Below, in pieces: positions 1-9,582 of a DNA stretch of 64,000 nt. The notes below the pieces were generated by a model that saw only the letters and a list, made by a program, of their open reading frames with translations, ran no database searches and was not told the DNA's origin. Position 1 is the first letter of the stretch. Each line of letters begins with the position of its first letter. This DNA comes from Azotobacter chroococcum (GTDB taxonomy: Bacteria; Pseudomonadota; Gammaproteobacteria; Pseudomonadales; Pseudomonadaceae): contig NZ_SMMU01000002.1 in the NCBI RefSeq assembly GCF_004339665.1, positions 1-64,000 on the forward strand, in the 5' to 3' direction. A program made the translations under genes and the position numbers.

Positions 1-2420
1 TCGGTGATCAGGATGTCCAGGCTGTCGCTGGCGGTCTGGCCGTTGGCGTCGGTGAGCAGCAGGGCGAAGGAGTCGAGCACGCTGGTGTCGCCGGCACTGT
101 GGTCCTGGGCGCCGTCCACCCTGTAGCTGTAGCTGACGCTGCTGCCGTCGAAGCCGGTGAGGGTCAGCAGGCCCTTGGCGGTGTCGATCGTCACCGGGGT
201 GCTGCCGAGGGCCTGCAGCTGGGCCAGGGTCAGGGTGGTGCCGCCGATCTGCAGGCTGGCGATGCCGGCCTCGCTGGCGACGCTGAAGCTGCCGGTGACC
301 GGCTCGCCGGCGTTCTCGGCGATGCTGGCGTCGCCGGCGAGTGCGCTGTTGCCGTCGGGCACTTCGATAAGTGGCTCGCCGAGCGGCTGGACACTGATGG
401 TGGCCGTTGCCGGACTGGCGTCTGTCAGGCCGTCGTTGTCGACGGCGGCATAGGTGAAGCTGGTTTCACCGTTCCAGTCGGCATTCGGCACGAAGGTGAG
501 AGTGGCGGCATTGCCGGAGGCCGGCACCACGCTGCCGATGGCCAGCACGGTGGTGCCGAGCATCAGCGTGCCGTTTTCCGGCAGCGACTGGATGACGAAG
601 GAGGCGACGCCGCCGTCGGCGTCGGTGCCAGAGAGGGTGACCGGGACCTCGCTGTCCTCGTTTCCGCTGGCGACGCTGTCGAAGGTTTCGGGGGCATCGT
701 TCAGCGGGGTGACGCTGCCGCTGACCGTGGCGGTGGCCGTGGCGTTGCCGTCGCTGACGGTGTAGTCGAAGGCGGCCGGGCCGTTATAGTCGGCGGTTGG
801 AGTGAACACCAGTTGGCCATTGTTGAGGGTGACGCGGCCGTTGTCGACCTCGACGGTCTGGCCTTCGGCGATGGCCTGGCCGTTGACCGCGGTGACGGTC
901 AGCTCGTCGCCGTCCGGATCGGAGTCGTTGGCGCGTACGTCGATGGCGACGCTGCCATCTTCGGCGACGGTGAAGCTGTCCGGGGCGGCGAGGGGGGCAT
1001 CGTTCACCGGCATGACGTTGCCGCTGACCGTGGCGGTGGCCGTGGCGTTGCCGTCGCTGACGGTGTACTCGAAGGTGGCCGGGCCGTTGTAGTCGGCGGC
1101 CGGGGTGAATACCAGTTGACCGTTGCTGAGGGTGACGCGGCCGTTGTCGACCTCGACGGTCTGGCCTTCGGTGATGGCCTGGCCGTCGACCGCGGTGACG
1201 GTCAGGGGATCGCCGTCCGGATCGGAGTCGTTGGCACGCACGTCGATGGCGACGCTGCCGTCCTCGGCGACGGTGAAGCTGTCCGGGGCGGCGAGCGGAG
1301 CATCGTTCACCGGCATGACGCTGCCGTTGACCGTGGCGGTGGCCGTGGCGCTGCCGTCGCTGACGGTGTAGTCGAAGGACGCCGGGCCGTTGTAGTCGGG
1401 GTCCGGGGTGAACAGCAGCTGGCCATTGCTCAGGGTGACGCGGCCGTTGTCGACCTCGACGCTCTGGCCTTCGGCGATGGCTTGGCCGTTGACCGCGGTG
1501 ACGGTCAGCGCGTCGCCGTCCGGATCGGAGTCGTTGGCGCGTACGTCGATGGCGACGCTGCCGTCCTCGGCGACGGTGAAGCTGTCCGGAGCGGCGAGGG
1601 GGGCATCGTTCACCGGCATGACGCTGCCGCTGACCGTGGCGGTGGCCGTGGCGGCGCCGTCGCTGACGCTGTACTCGAAGGACGCCGGGCCGTTGTAGTC
1701 GGGGGCCGGGGTGAACAGCAGCTGGCCGTTGCTCAGGGTGACGCGGCCGTTGTCGACCTCGATGGTCTGGCCTTCGGCGATGGCCTGGCCGTCGACCGCG
1801 GTGACGGTCAGGGGATCGCCGTCCGGGTCGCTGTCGTTGGCACGCACGTCGATGGCGACGCTGCCATCCTCGGCGACGGTGAAGCTGTCGGGAGCGGCGG
1901 AGGGGGCATTGTTGGCGGGTACAGGCTGTGTCTCGTCCTCGTCCGGCTGGTCGAGCAGGTCCCGTTCCACGGGACCCTCGAAGGCATTGCCGATGCCCAG
2001 GGTCGGGTAGCCGATGATCGGGTCCAGCTGCTGGCCCGTCTCGCTCAGGACGATGAAGGTATGGCCGCCCCCCGAAGCGTTGGTGCCGCCCGTGGCGCCC
2101 GGACCGGCGGCGGTGGGTTCGAGTCCGGTGGTCGGGTCGAAGCCCTCGGCGATCGCCCGCTCCAGATCGGAGGCGGGCTCATCGGTCGCCTGCTCAGTGT
2201 CTTCGTCGTTCTGCGCCACAGCCTGCCAGGTGCTGGAACTGCCCAGCCGGAGGGTTTCGCCGTTGGCCAGTTCCAGCACCACCGAGCCATCCGCTCCGGT
2301 GAGGATCTGCTCGCCCGGCAGCAGCCGTTCCCCTTCGAAGAGCGGCCGCTTGATGCCCTCCGTGGTGAGGACGAAAACCTGCCCTGTGACGCTTTTGACG
2401 ACGGCAACTGCACTGCTCAT
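1..2420 (-). CDS. LapA-like giant RTX adhesin, N-terminal part (3' end beyond window)
   Basis: Reading from ATG at 2418-2420 the minus frame stays open to base 1, so about 806 N-terminal residues of a larger surface adhesin are visible. The first ~65 residues ([15 protein letters not shown] start) match the LapA retention module that holds the protein in its outer-membrane pore. A TAAG motif at residues 103-106 fits the LapG dialanine cleavage site, and a glycine-rich linker follows. After that come four near-identical 101-residue cadherin-like repeats ([29 protein letters not shown] motifs), then more divergent repeats of the T1SS-143/VCBS kind. A GGAG ribosome site lies 7 bases before the ATG. 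No signal peptide is seen, as expected for type I secretion. The divergent secretion genes start 296 bp away. The calcium-binding repeats and C-terminal secretion signal must lie outside the window. Confidence 0.9.
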   Translation of the reverse strand, partial: MSSAVAVVKSVTGQVFVLTTEGIKRPLFEGERLLPGEQILTGADGSVVLELANGETLRLGSSSTWQAVAQNDEDTEQATDEPASDLERAIAEGFDPTTGLEPTAAGPGATGGTNASGGGHTFIVLSETGQQLDPIIGYPTLGIGNAFEGPVERDLLDQPDEDETQPVPANNAPSAAPDSFTVAEDGSVAIDVRANDSDPDGDPLTVTAVDGQAIAEGQTIEVDNGRVTLSNGQLLFTPAPDYNGPASFEYSVSDGAATATATVSGSVMPVNDAPLAAPDSFTVAEDGSVAIDVRANDSDPDGDALTVTAVNGQAIAEGQSVEVDNGRVTLSNGQLLFTPDPDYNGPASFDYTVSDGSATATATVNGSVMPVNDAPLAAPDSFTVAEDGSVAIDVRANDSDPDGDPLTVTAVDGQAITEGQTVEVDNGRVTLSNGQLVFTPAADYNGPATFEYTVSDGNATATATVSGNVMPVNDAPLAAPDSFTVAEDGSVAIDVRANDSDPDGDELTVTAVNGQAIAEGQTVEVDNGRVTLNNGQLVFTPTADYNGPAAFDYTVSDGNATATATVSGSVTPLNDAPETFDSVASGNEDSEVPVTLSGTDADGGVASFVIQSLPENGTLMLGTTVLAIGSVVPASGNAATLTFVPNADWNGETSFTYAAVDNDGLTDASPATATISVQPLGEPLIEVPDGNSALAGDASIAENAGEPVTGSFSVASEAGIASLQIGGTTLTLAQLQALGSTPVTIDTAKGLLTLTGFDGSSVSYSYRVDGAQDHSAGDTSVLDSFALLLTDANGQTASDSLDILIT
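708..1919 (-). repeat. Four tandem 303-bp repeats in the adhesin gene
   Basis: Units at 708-1010, 1011-1313, 1314-1616 and 1617-1919 each encode 101 residues in frame. The units are close to identical at the DNA level, for example the recurring ttgtcgacctcgacg and cgtccggatcggagtc blocks. Period and phase were checked from the repeated gacgctgccg junctions at 711, 1014, 1317 and 1620. Such arrays form the stalk of large adhesins and can change copy number by recombination. Confidence 0.9.
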
Positions 2421-2715
2421 ACCGATGCTCCATGCGCTTGCTGGAATGGCCTTTACGCTCGGGACTGACGTATTTCAATGACTGCAGTCAATAAAGTGAC
2501 GACATCGGTTCCTGGCGAATTGATATTGCCAAAGTATTGACCCTGGCAGCAGTGATCCTAAACAATAGGGGCTAATATGTCACTTCAATATCAGTCTGGC
2601 ATCTTGGTGATATCAGTGCTGCCGCAGGACCCTAAAGCGAGCCGGTTTGGCTGACGTTTCGCTTCACCCGTCCTGCCAGGCGAAATCAGCCGGTCGCTTG
2701 AAAGGAATCCCAAGC
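2421..2715. promoter_or_regulatory. Divergent control region between adhesin and its secretion operon
   Basis: This 295-bp stretch is clearly more A/T-rich than its neighbours and must hold promoters for both the adhesin and the TolC-ABC-HlyD genes. It contains a FleQ-like box at 2487-2500 (separate entry) and several other GTCA/TGAC half-sites, such as near 2480 and 2579. I could not assign -35/-10 elements with confidence. Confidence 0.55.
2487..2500 (+). promoter_or_regulatory. Putative FleQ binding box
   Basis: GTCAATAAAGTGAC matches 13 of 14 positions of the published Pseudomonas FleQ consensus GTCAATAAATTGAC as I recall it. It lies 67 bp upstream of the adhesin start. FleQ is the c-di-GMP-responsive enhancer-binding protein known to control lapA and other biofilm genes in Pseudomonas. 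The match is seen in the sequence; binding is inferred. Confidence 0.6.
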
Positions 2716-4062
2716 ATGAAGCGTTTCACAGCCCTTCTCCCCCTGGCACTGGCCATTTCCCTCCCGGCCAGCGGGCAGACCTTGCAGGAAGCCATGCGCA
2801 GTGCGCTGGAATACCATCCGGAAGTCCAGTCGGCGCTCAACGCCCGGCTGTCGGTGGACGAGCGCCTGAAGGCGGCCAAGGGGGGCTATCTGCCCAAGGT
2901 GGACCTGCTGATGGGCTACGGCTGGGAGGGTTCCGACAACCCGACCACGCGCGGCGACGGAGACCATCGAAAGACCCTGACCCGCGGCGAGTCGTCGCTG
3001 AGCCTGCAGCAGATGTTGTTCGACGGCTTCGCCACCGACAGCGAGGTGGCGCGTCAGCGGGCCACGGTGAACTCGCGGGCCCTGGAGCTGATGGGCGTCT
3101 CCCAGCGCACCGCGCTGAAGACCGCCGAGGTCTACCTGGATGTGCTGCGGCGCCAGGAATTCGTCCGCCTGGCCGAATACAACCTGCGCAGCCACGAACG
3201 GGTCTACGAGCAGATCAGCCAGCGCAGCGCCCGCGGCGTCGGGCGCATGGCCGACCAGGAGCAGGCCGAGGCGCGCCTGGCGCAGGCGCGCAACAACCTC
3301 ATCACCGAGCAGACCAACCTGGCGGACGCCAAGGTCAACTACTTCAGCGTGGTCGGCCGGCCGGCGGAGAGTCTCGCGCCGCCGGAGGGGCTGAACGGGC
3401 TGGTGCCGGAAGACCTGCTGGCCGCGCGCCAGGAGATGGTGCAGAACAACCCCTTCCTGCGTTCCTCCGAAGCCGACGTGGATGCCGCCGATGCCCAGTA
3501 TCAGACCGCCAGGTCCACCTACTACCCGCGCTTCGACGTGGAGCTGGCCAACGGCTACAACGACGACCTGGACGGCACCAAGGGCCACGACAATTCCTGG
3601 CAGGCGATGGTGCGCATGCGCTACAACCTGTTCCACGGTGGCAGCGACAAGGCCGACATCCAGTCCAAGGCCCACCAGATCGACGAGGCCAGGGACATCC
3701 GCAACAACACCCTGCGGGTGCTGAACGAGGAGATCGGCCTGGCCTGGAACGCCATGCGCAACGCCCAGCAGCAGTACCCGATCTCCGAGCAGTACGCCGA
3801 GCGCGCCCGCCGCGTGCGCGATGCCTACCAGCAGCAGTTCACCATCGGCGAGCGAACCCTGCTCGACCTGCTCGACAGCGAGAACGAACTCTTTACCTCC
3901 TCGCGCCGGCGCGAGGACATCCGCTTCACCTCGATGTACAGCCAGTACCGGGTCAAGGCGGTGATGGGTTCGCTGATCCAGAGCCAGGGCGTGGTCGCGC
4001 CTATGGCCGCAGCGCCGATGGACGACGTGCGGGCCCGGGTGGCCTTGCCGAACATTGATTGA
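2716..4062 (+). CDS. TolC-family outer-membrane channel of the adhesin type I secretion system (LapE-like)
   Basis: A 448-residue outer-membrane efflux/secretion channel. The chosen ATG at 2716 gives a clear signal peptide (MKRFTALLPLALAISLPASG) and has an AAAGGA ribosome site; an in-frame start 69 bp upstream would spoil both. The mature part has the two-fold TolC helical repeat with typical TLQEAM and SLSLQQMLFDG segments, and the second half has SWQAMVRMRYNLF and TIGERTLLDLLDSENE. It should form the trimeric exit duct that joins the HlyD-like adaptor and ABC transporter encoded just downstream. In Lap systems this pore also holds the adhesin at the surface. It begins a three-gene operon divergent from the adhesin. 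Confidence 0.9.
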   Translation: MKRFTALLPLALAISLPASGQTLQEAMRSALEYHPEVQSALNARLSVDERLKAAKGGYLPKVDLLMGYGWEGSDNPTTRGDGDHRKTLTRGESSLSLQQMLFDGFATDSEVARQRATVNSRALELMGVSQRTALKTAEVYLDVLRRQEFVRLAEYNLRSHERVYEQISQRSARGVGRMADQEQAEARLAQARNNLITEQTNLADAKVNYFSVVGRPAESLAPPEGLNGLVPEDLLAARQEMVQNNPFLRSSEADVDAADAQYQTARSTYYPRFDVELANGYNDDLDGTKGHDNSWQAMVRMRYNLFHGGSDKADIQSKAHQIDEARDIRNNTLRVLNEEIGLAWNAMRNAQQQYPISEQYAERARRVRDAYQQQFTIGERTLLDLLDSENELFTSSRRREDIRFTSMYSQYRVKAVMGSLIQSQGVVAPMAAAPMDDVRARVALPNID

Positions 4063-4084
4063 GGAACCCGCGCAGGGGCATGCC

Positions 4085-6256
4085 ATGAGCCAGTCCGAGG
4101 AGGCGCTCGACGCCGGTCAGTCGCAAAGCCGTGGCGATCCCCGCGATCGCTGGGACGATCCCCTGCTCGACAGCCTGCTGACGCTCTGCAGCCTGCATCA
4201 GAGGCCCGCCAGCCGGGCCATGCTCAGCGCCGGCCTGCCGCTCGCCGGGCAGCGCCTGACCGTCGAGTTGCTGCCGCGCGCCGCGGCCCGCGCCGGTCTG
4301 CGCGGGCGCTGGCTGCGCCGCAGCCTGCGGCAGATCCCGAAACTGGCCATGCCGGCCCTGCTGCTGCTGCACGAGGGGCGCAGCGCCCTGCTGCTCGGCT
4401 GGGACGCGCAGGGCCGGGCGCGCCTGCTGCTGAGCGAGAGCGAGGGCGGCGAGGTCGCGGTCGACGCCGCGCTGCTCGAGGAGGACTACGCCGGCCAGGT
4501 GTTCTTCGCCCAGCCGCGGCACCGCCTCGACCCCCAGCGTGGGGAGCTGATCCCGCGCACCCGCCACTGGTTCCGCGACACCCTCGCGCGCTCGCGCTGG
4601 CTCTATGCCGATGCCCTGGCCGCCAGCCTGCTGATCAGCCTGATCGGCCTGGTCACCCCGCTGTTCGTGATGAACGTGTACGACCGGGTGGTGCCCAACC
4701 AGGCCGAGGCCACCCTCTGGGTGCTGGCGATCGGGGTGGCCGGCGCCTACTGCTTCGACCTGCTGCTGAAGACCCTGCGCGGCTTCTGCCTGGACCTGGC
4801 GGGCAAGAAGACCGACCTGATCATCTCCGCCACGCTGTTCGAGCGGATCGCCGGCATGCTCATGAAGTGCCGCCCGGCGCGGGTCGGCACCTTCGCCCAG
4901 AACATCCACGAATTCCAGAACCTGCGCGAGTTTCTCGCCTCGCTGACCCTGGCCAGCCTGATCGACCTGCCGTTCACCCTGCTGATCCTCGCCGTCATCG
5001 CGCTGATCGGCGGGCATCTGGTGTGGATTCCGCTGCTCGCCTTCCCGCTCGTCGCGCTGCTCGGCTGGCTGCTGCAGCGGCCGCTGGGCGAGACCCTGGA
5101 GCGCAGCATGGCGCTGTCCGCCGAGCGCCAGTCGGGCCTGATCGAGACGCTCGCCGGGCTCGACGCGGTGAAGGTCAACAATGCCGAGAGCGAGCGCCAG
5201 TACCTGTGGGAGCAGACCATCGGCGCCCTGAGCCGCCTGGAGCTGCGCGCGCGCATGCTCTCCGGCCTGGCGCTGAACGGCACCGTCCTGCTGCAGCAGC
5301 TCAGCGGCACGGCGCTGATCGTCGCGGGGGTCTACCTGATCATCGACGGCCAGCTCAGCATGGGCGGGCTGATCGCCTGCTACATGCTCGGCAGCCGGGC
5401 CTTGATGCCGCTGGCCATGCTCTCCGGCCTGCTGGTCCGCTACCAGCAGGCCAGGGTCACGCTGCGCACGGTGAACGACATGCTGGCCCTGCCGCAGGAG
5501 CGCAGCGAAGAGGAGCAGCCGCTCAAGCGCCAGACGCTGCAGGGCGCCCTCGAGTTCCGTGCGGTGGACTTCCACTATCCGGGCCAGCAGCAGGCCGCGC
5601 TGAGCGGCGTCAACCTGCTGATCAGGCCCGGCGAGAAGGTCGGCATCATCGGCCGCAGCGGCTCGGGCAAGAGTTCACTGGCCCGGCTGGTAGTCGGCCT
5701 GCATCAGCCCGATGCCGGCAGCCTGCTGGTCGACGGCGTCGACATGCGCCAGCTGGACATCGCCGACCTGCGCCACAACATCGGCTACGTGGCCCAGGAC
5801 ATCCAGCTGTTCTCCGGCACCCTGCGTGACAACCTGACCATGGGTGCGCGCTACGTCGAGGACGGACTGGTCCTGCAGGCCGCCGAGCTGGCCGGCGTGC
5901 ACGAGTTCGCCCGCCTGCATCCGCAGGGCTATGCGCTGCAGGTGGGCGAGCGCGGGCAGAACCTGTCCGGCGGCCAGCGCCAGTGTGTGGCCCTGGCCCG
6001 GGCCCTGTTGCTCGACCCGCCGATCCTGTTGCTCGACGAGCCGACCAGCGCGATGGACAACACCAGCGAGGAGCGCCTGCGCCAGCGGCTGGCCGGGGTG
6101 CTCGGCGACAAGACGCTGCTGCTGGTGACCCACCGTACCTCCATGCTCGCCCTGGTCGATCGTCTGCTGATCGTCGATCGCGGGCAGATCGTCGCCGACG
6201 GGCCGAAGGCGGCCATCATGGAAGCGCTGAAGAAGGGGCAGATCCGTGTCAGCTGA
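4085..6256 (+). CDS. Type I secretion ABC transporter, permease-ATPase fusion (LapB-like)
   Basis: A 723-residue inner-membrane exporter that powers adhesin secretion. Residues ~20-160 form a C39-peptidase-like N-terminal domain that looks non-catalytic, as in RtxB/LapB proteins. A six-helix transmembrane domain spans roughly residues 170-460. The nucleotide-binding domain has Walker A GRSGSGKSS (523-531), signature LSGGQ (627-631) and Walker B ending LLLDEP (D651/E652). I chose ATG 4085 (MSQSEE), since the upstream in-frame start overlaps the preceding stop. Its stop codon overlaps the GTG start of the adaptor gene, suggesting translational coupling. Confidence 0.93.
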   Translation: MSQSEEALDAGQSQSRGDPRDRWDDPLLDSLLTLCSLHQRPASRAMLSAGLPLAGQRLTVELLPRAAARAGLRGRWLRRSLRQIPKLAMPALLLLHEGRSALLLGWDAQGRARLLLSESEGGEVAVDAALLEEDYAGQVFFAQPRHRLDPQRGELIPRTRHWFRDTLARSRWLYADALAASLLISLIGLVTPLFVMNVYDRVVPNQAEATLWVLAIGVAGAYCFDLLLKTLRGFCLDLAGKKTDLIISATLFERIAGMLMKCRPARVGTFAQNIHEFQNLREFLASLTLASLIDLPFTLLILAVIALIGGHLVWIPLLAFPLVALLGWLLQRPLGETLERSMALSAERQSGLIETLAGLDAVKVNNAESERQYLWEQTIGALSRLELRARMLSGLALNGTVLLQQLSGTALIVAGVYLIIDGQLSMGGLIACYMLGSRALMPLAMLSGLLVRYQQARVTLRTVNDMLALPQERSEEEQPLKRQTLQGALEFRAVDFHYPGQQQAALSGVNLLIRPGEKVGIIGRSGSGKSSLARLVVGLHQPDAGSLLVDGVDMRQLDIADLRHNIGYVAQDIQLFSGTLRDNLTMGARYVEDGLVLQAAELAGVHEFARLHPQGYALQVGERGQNLSGGQRQCVALARALLLDPPILLLDEPTSAMDNTSEERLRQRLAGVLGDKTLLLVTHRTSMLALVDRLLIVDRGQIVADGPKAAIMEALKKGQIRVS

Positions 6257-7619
6257 GCAATCGACGAGCGTGCCCGCCGCGGAGCGCACCGGCTTCTCCG
6301 GCGGCCTTTTCGGGCAATCCGAGGCGCCGCTGCCGGAGGTCGGCCGGGCGCTGGTCGAGGACGCGCCGCGGCTGGTGCGCCTGACCATCTGGGGCATCCT
6401 CGGCTTCGTGCTGTTCTGCCTGGCCTGGGCGCACTTCGCGATCATCGACGAGGTGACCCGCGGCGAGGGCAAGGCGATTCCCTCCACGCGCCTGCAGAAG
6501 ATCCAGAACCTCGAGGGCGGCATCGTCGCCGAGCTGTTCGTCCGCGAAGGACAGGTGGTGAATGCCGGCGACCCTCTGCTGCGCCTGGACGACACCCGCT
6601 TCACTTCCAACGTCGGCGAGAGCGAGGCCGAGCGCCTGGCGCTGGCCATGCGCGTCGAACGTCTTTCCGCCGAGGTCGACGGGCGCGCCCTGGAGGTGCC
6701 GGCGGAGGTCCGGGAGAAGGCCCCGGGGCTGGCCGACAGCGAACTGGCGCTGTTCCGCAGCCGCCAGCAGCAGCTCGGCGACGAGATCGCCGGCCTCGAG
6801 GAGCAGCTCACCCAGCGCCGTCAGGAGCGCCGCGAGCTGAGCTCCAAGCAGGCGCAGTTCCGCAACAGCCTGGGCCTGCTGCGCCAGGAGATCAACATGT
6901 CCGAGCCCTTGGTGGCCTCCGGGGCGATCTCCCAGGTCGAGGTCCTGCGCCTCAAGCGCGCCGAGGTCGAGAGCCGCGGCCAGCTGGATGCCACCACCCT
7001 GGCGATCCCGCGGGCGGAGGCGGCGATCAAGGAGATCGAGAGCAAGATCGGCGAGACCCGCGGGCGCTTTCGCAGCGAGGCGCTGACCCAGCTCAACGAG
7101 GCGCGCACCGAGCTGGCCAAGCTGGCCTCCAGCGGCAAGGCGCTGGAGGACCGGGTGCGCCGCACCCTGGTCACCTCGCCGGTACGCGGGGTGGTCAAGC
7201 AGCTGCTGGTCAACACCATCGGCGGGGTGATCCAGCCGGGCAGCGACATCCTCGAAGTGGTGCCGCTGGACGACACCCTGCTGGTCGAGGCGCGGGTGCG
7301 CCCGCAGGACATTGCCTTCCTGCATCCCGGCCAGGAGGCCATGGTCAAGTTCACCGCCTATGACTACACCATCTACGGCGGCCTCAAGGCCCGGCTGGAG
7401 CACATCAGCGCCGACAGCATCACCGACGAGGAGGGCAACAGCTTCTTCCTCATCCACCTGCGCACCGAGAAGAGCCACCTGGGCAGCGACGACAAGCCGC
7501 TGCTGATCATTCCCGGCATGGTCGCCTCGGTGGACATCATCACCGGCCAGAAGAGCGTCCTCAGCTACCTGCTCAAGCCGATCCTGCGCGCCCGCGCCGA
7601 GGCGTTGCGCGAGCGCTGA
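6246..7619 (+). CDS. HlyD-family periplasmic adaptor of the type I secretion system (LapC-like)
   Basis: A 457-residue membrane fusion protein linking the ABC transporter to the TolC-like channel. A cytoplasmic N-terminus of ~45 residues precedes one transmembrane helix (LTIWGILGFVLFCLAWAHF). It is followed by a lipoyl/barrel-sandwich half (KIQNLEGGIVAELFVREGQVV), a long coiled coil (~residues 130-290) and the second lipoyl half with beta-barrel (LVTSPVRGVVKQL, GGVIQPGSDILEVVP). The start is GTG at 6246, inside the 3' end of the transporter gene, an 11-bp overlap. It is the last gene of the secretion operon; about 400 bp without genes follow. Confidence 0.92.
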   Translation: MSAEQSTSVPAAERTGFSGGLFGQSEAPLPEVGRALVEDAPRLVRLTIWGILGFVLFCLAWAHFAIIDEVTRGEGKAIPSTRLQKIQNLEGGIVAELFVREGQVVNAGDPLLRLDDTRFTSNVGESEAERLALAMRVERLSAEVDGRALEVPAEVREKAPGLADSELALFRSRQQQLGDEIAGLEEQLTQRRQERRELSSKQAQFRNSLGLLRQEINMSEPLVASGAISQVEVLRLKRAEVESRGQLDATTLAIPRAEAAIKEIESKIGETRGRFRSEALTQLNEARTELAKLASSGKALEDRVRRTLVTSPVRGVVKQLLVNTIGGVIQPGSDILEVVPLDDTLLVEARVRPQDIAFLHPGQEAMVKFTAYDYTIYGGLKARLEHISADSITDEEGNSFFLIHLRTEKSHLGSDDKPLLIIPGMVASVDIITGQKSVLSYLLKPILRARAEALRER

Positions 7620-8025
7620 GCCGTTCACGGTCCCGCCCTTCGCCTCTCCCGGGGGCGAGGCTGCTCCCGCCTGACCAAGAGCAGGCCGCCAGTGAGCCGA
7701 ATGAGCGGTCATGGCTCGCTATGGGCCCATACGCCGCTGCCGGGCGCCTTTGTCCGTCATTGCGGCACCATGGGTGCAAGCGCAGGCTTCGCGTCGCCAG
7801 TACCTGTGCGAACAGACAGCGGCGGGACAGCGCATATAAATTGTGTGGGTTACCTGTCGCTTTTGGGATAACCGGCTATCTTGATATCACGGCGCTGTTA
7901 CAGCAGTGGCACTGTGCCTGATTTCATTTACTACACAAGGAAGGAAGTAGTGGGTTTTACCGGCACCTTCGTGGTCGGAGGCGGCTTTGTCTCCTCTCCA
8001 CGCAGTGCCTCATTGGGGACATCTC
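7620..8025. promoter_or_regulatory. 406-bp intergenic region upstream of the cellulose operon
   Basis: No gene is supported here. Just after the adaptor gene an imperfect GC hairpin (about 7640-7660) could end transcription, but it has no T-run. An A/T-rich patch at 7831-7845 holds TATAAA (7835-7840), a possible -10 for the bcs operon without a convincing -35. A TGGCAC at 7907-7912 recalls a sigma-54 -24 element, but no GC is found at the -12 spacing. A GGGGAC ribosome site at 8015-8020 serves the ATG at 8026. Confidence 0.4.
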
Positions 8026-9582
8026 ATGTGCGATCCAAGGATGGTCGATGCGCAGCGTTTCTCTCTGGCGATTCCGAAACTGCACGATGAGTTGGCGCAA
8101 CTGTGTAGGGGAAGTTTGTACTGGCTGGCCTGCGCCCGGGTTGAGGATGCCGACAGGCTGTGCCGCCAGATCCTGGCGGGAATGGGAGCCGGCACACGTG
8201 CCGCGCTAGTGGTTGGCGGGCGCTCGCCCCAGTTGCTGACCCTGGGGCTGGATGCCCGCCAGGGGCCGACCGAGCTGGCTTCCTGCAGTTTTTCCGAGCA
8301 TCAGGCAGCCGCCGTCCTGCAAGACCTGCCGAAGGAGTTGGAGCGCGCCCTGCGCCCACGCGGACGGCTGTTGCTGCTGTCGGTGCCGGCGCAGGCCTGG
8401 AGCGGCTTCGACCAGGGCTGGCTGCAGGCCTGGTGCATGCGGATGCGTACCTGGCTGGCCGCGCGTGACTGCAGCCTGCTGGTGGTGACCCATGCCGGCT
8501 CGGCAGCGCTGTATTTTCGCCTGCAGACGTGCAACGAGTATCTGGCTGGGCTTGCACAACTGTACTGGCAAACCGGGGCCATCCATTATCTGGTGCATTT
8601 CTGGCGCAACGAGTGGGGCGTGAGCGGCAGCTGCGCCCTGGAGCTGGTGGAGGGGGCCGCAGGCTTTGCCGTGCGCGTCCAGCCCGGAATGCCGGCGCTA
8701 CCGGACGCCGGCGACCAGCAGCTGTGCCTGGCCCTGCGCGAGATCCTCGAGGGGGCGCCGGCGCTGTCCGAGCACTGGCAACTGTTCGACGAGCCGCAGG
8801 CCCTGCTGGCCAGGGCGATGCATGCCCAGGCTGCCAGCGTGCTGCTGGCGATCGCCGGCAACGATCGCGTCGGCGAACTGGCTCGCCAGCTGTATGCGTT
8901 GCGCCAGCACCGCGGCGCGGCGCTCAAGCTGGTGGTCCGTGAGCTGGCGCCTTGCCTGCGTGGCCCCGACGAGCAGGTGCTGCTGGGCTGCGGGGCAAAT
9001 CTCGTCGTGCCGTGCGGCACCCGCCTGCCGCGCTTCCTGACGCTGCTCGGCACTGTGCAGGGCCAGCTCTGGCGGGGGCGTCTGCCGGCAGACATCGAGG
9101 AGTTCCTGCGCCATCGACAGCCGCCGCCGCAGCGTGGTGTGGTGCCGGGTGGACAGTTCGTGGCTCAGGTACGCGAGATCCTCGCTCTCGAACGGTCGGA
9201 CGAGGCCCGTCATCTGCTCCTGGCGTTGAGTCCGGTAGCGGGGCTGAGTGTGGCGCAGACCTTGGGCCAGTGCCGGCTGCGCCGCTACGGCGATTTCGCC
9301 TGCATCGGCGGTGGGCGGCTGTATCTGTTCCTTTTCGGCTGCCCGTCCGAAGGCCTGGAAATGGCCTTGGGCCACGTGTTCCGCCTGCCTTGGCGCGAGT
9401 TGTTCAGCGAATACGAGGTGCTGGCGGGTGTGGATGCCCTGTGGCTGGACTGGCCCGCTGGGGCGTTGCCGAACGAGGCGCCGCCGAGCGCAGCGATCGC
9501 CCCGGCGTCTCAGTCTGCCGGCCATGAGCTGCTGCCGGCGCCTCGACAGGTAGTGCTGCCCAACGTTCTGGGGGCGCCATGA
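8026..9582 (+). CDS. bcsE: Cellulose biosynthesis c-di-GMP-binding protein BcsE
   Basis: A 518-residue cytosolic protein of the BcsE family, which binds c-di-GMP and helps assemble and activate the Bcs secretion complex. The C-terminal GIL domain contains an I-site-like RYGD at residues 420-423, matching in position the RxxD of E. coli BcsE (415-418). The region before it shows the degenerate receiver and NTPase-like domains seen in the family (RLLLLSVPAQAW, WLAARDCSLLVVTHAG). ATG 8026 was chosen for its GGGGAC ribosome site; an upstream in-frame TTG at 7987 has none. It is the first gene of bcsEFGRQABZC and overlaps bcsF by 4 bp. Confidence 0.9.
   Translation: MCDPRMVDAQRFSLAIPKLHDELAQLCRGSLYWLACARVEDADRLCRQILAGMGAGTRAALVVGGRSPQLLTLGLDARQGPTELASCSFSEHQAAAVLQDLPKELERALRPRGRLLLLSVPAQAWSGFDQGWLQAWCMRMRTWLAARDCSLLVVTHAGSAALYFRLQTCNEYLAGLAQLYWQTGAIHYLVHFWRNEWGVSGSCALELVEGAAGFAVRVQPGMPALPDAGDQQLCLALREILEGAPALSEHWQLFDEPQALLARAMHAQAASVLLAIAGNDRVGELARQLYALRQHRGAALKLVVRELAPCLRGPDEQVLLGCGANLVVPCGTRLPRFLTLLGTVQGQLWRGRLPADIEEFLRHRQPPPQRGVVPGGQFVAQVREILALERSDEARHLLLALSPVAGLSVAQTLGQCRLRRYGDFACIGGGRLYLFLFGCPSEGLEMALGHVFRLPWRELFSEYEVLAGVDALWLDWPAGALPNEAPPSAAIAPASQSAGHELLPAPRQVVLPNVLGAP

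Noticed and set aside
99-2468. A 789-codon plus-strand open frame and several shorter ones in the same stretch
   Set aside because: They are shadows of the repetitive adhesin gene on the minus strand, whose translation has clear LapA-type and cadherin-like motifs. The plus frames give low-complexity VDGDG/AVVGG strings.
7907-7925. Possible sigma-54 promoter upstream of bcsE
   Set aside because: TGGCAC is present but the GC pair expected at -12 is GA at that spacing.
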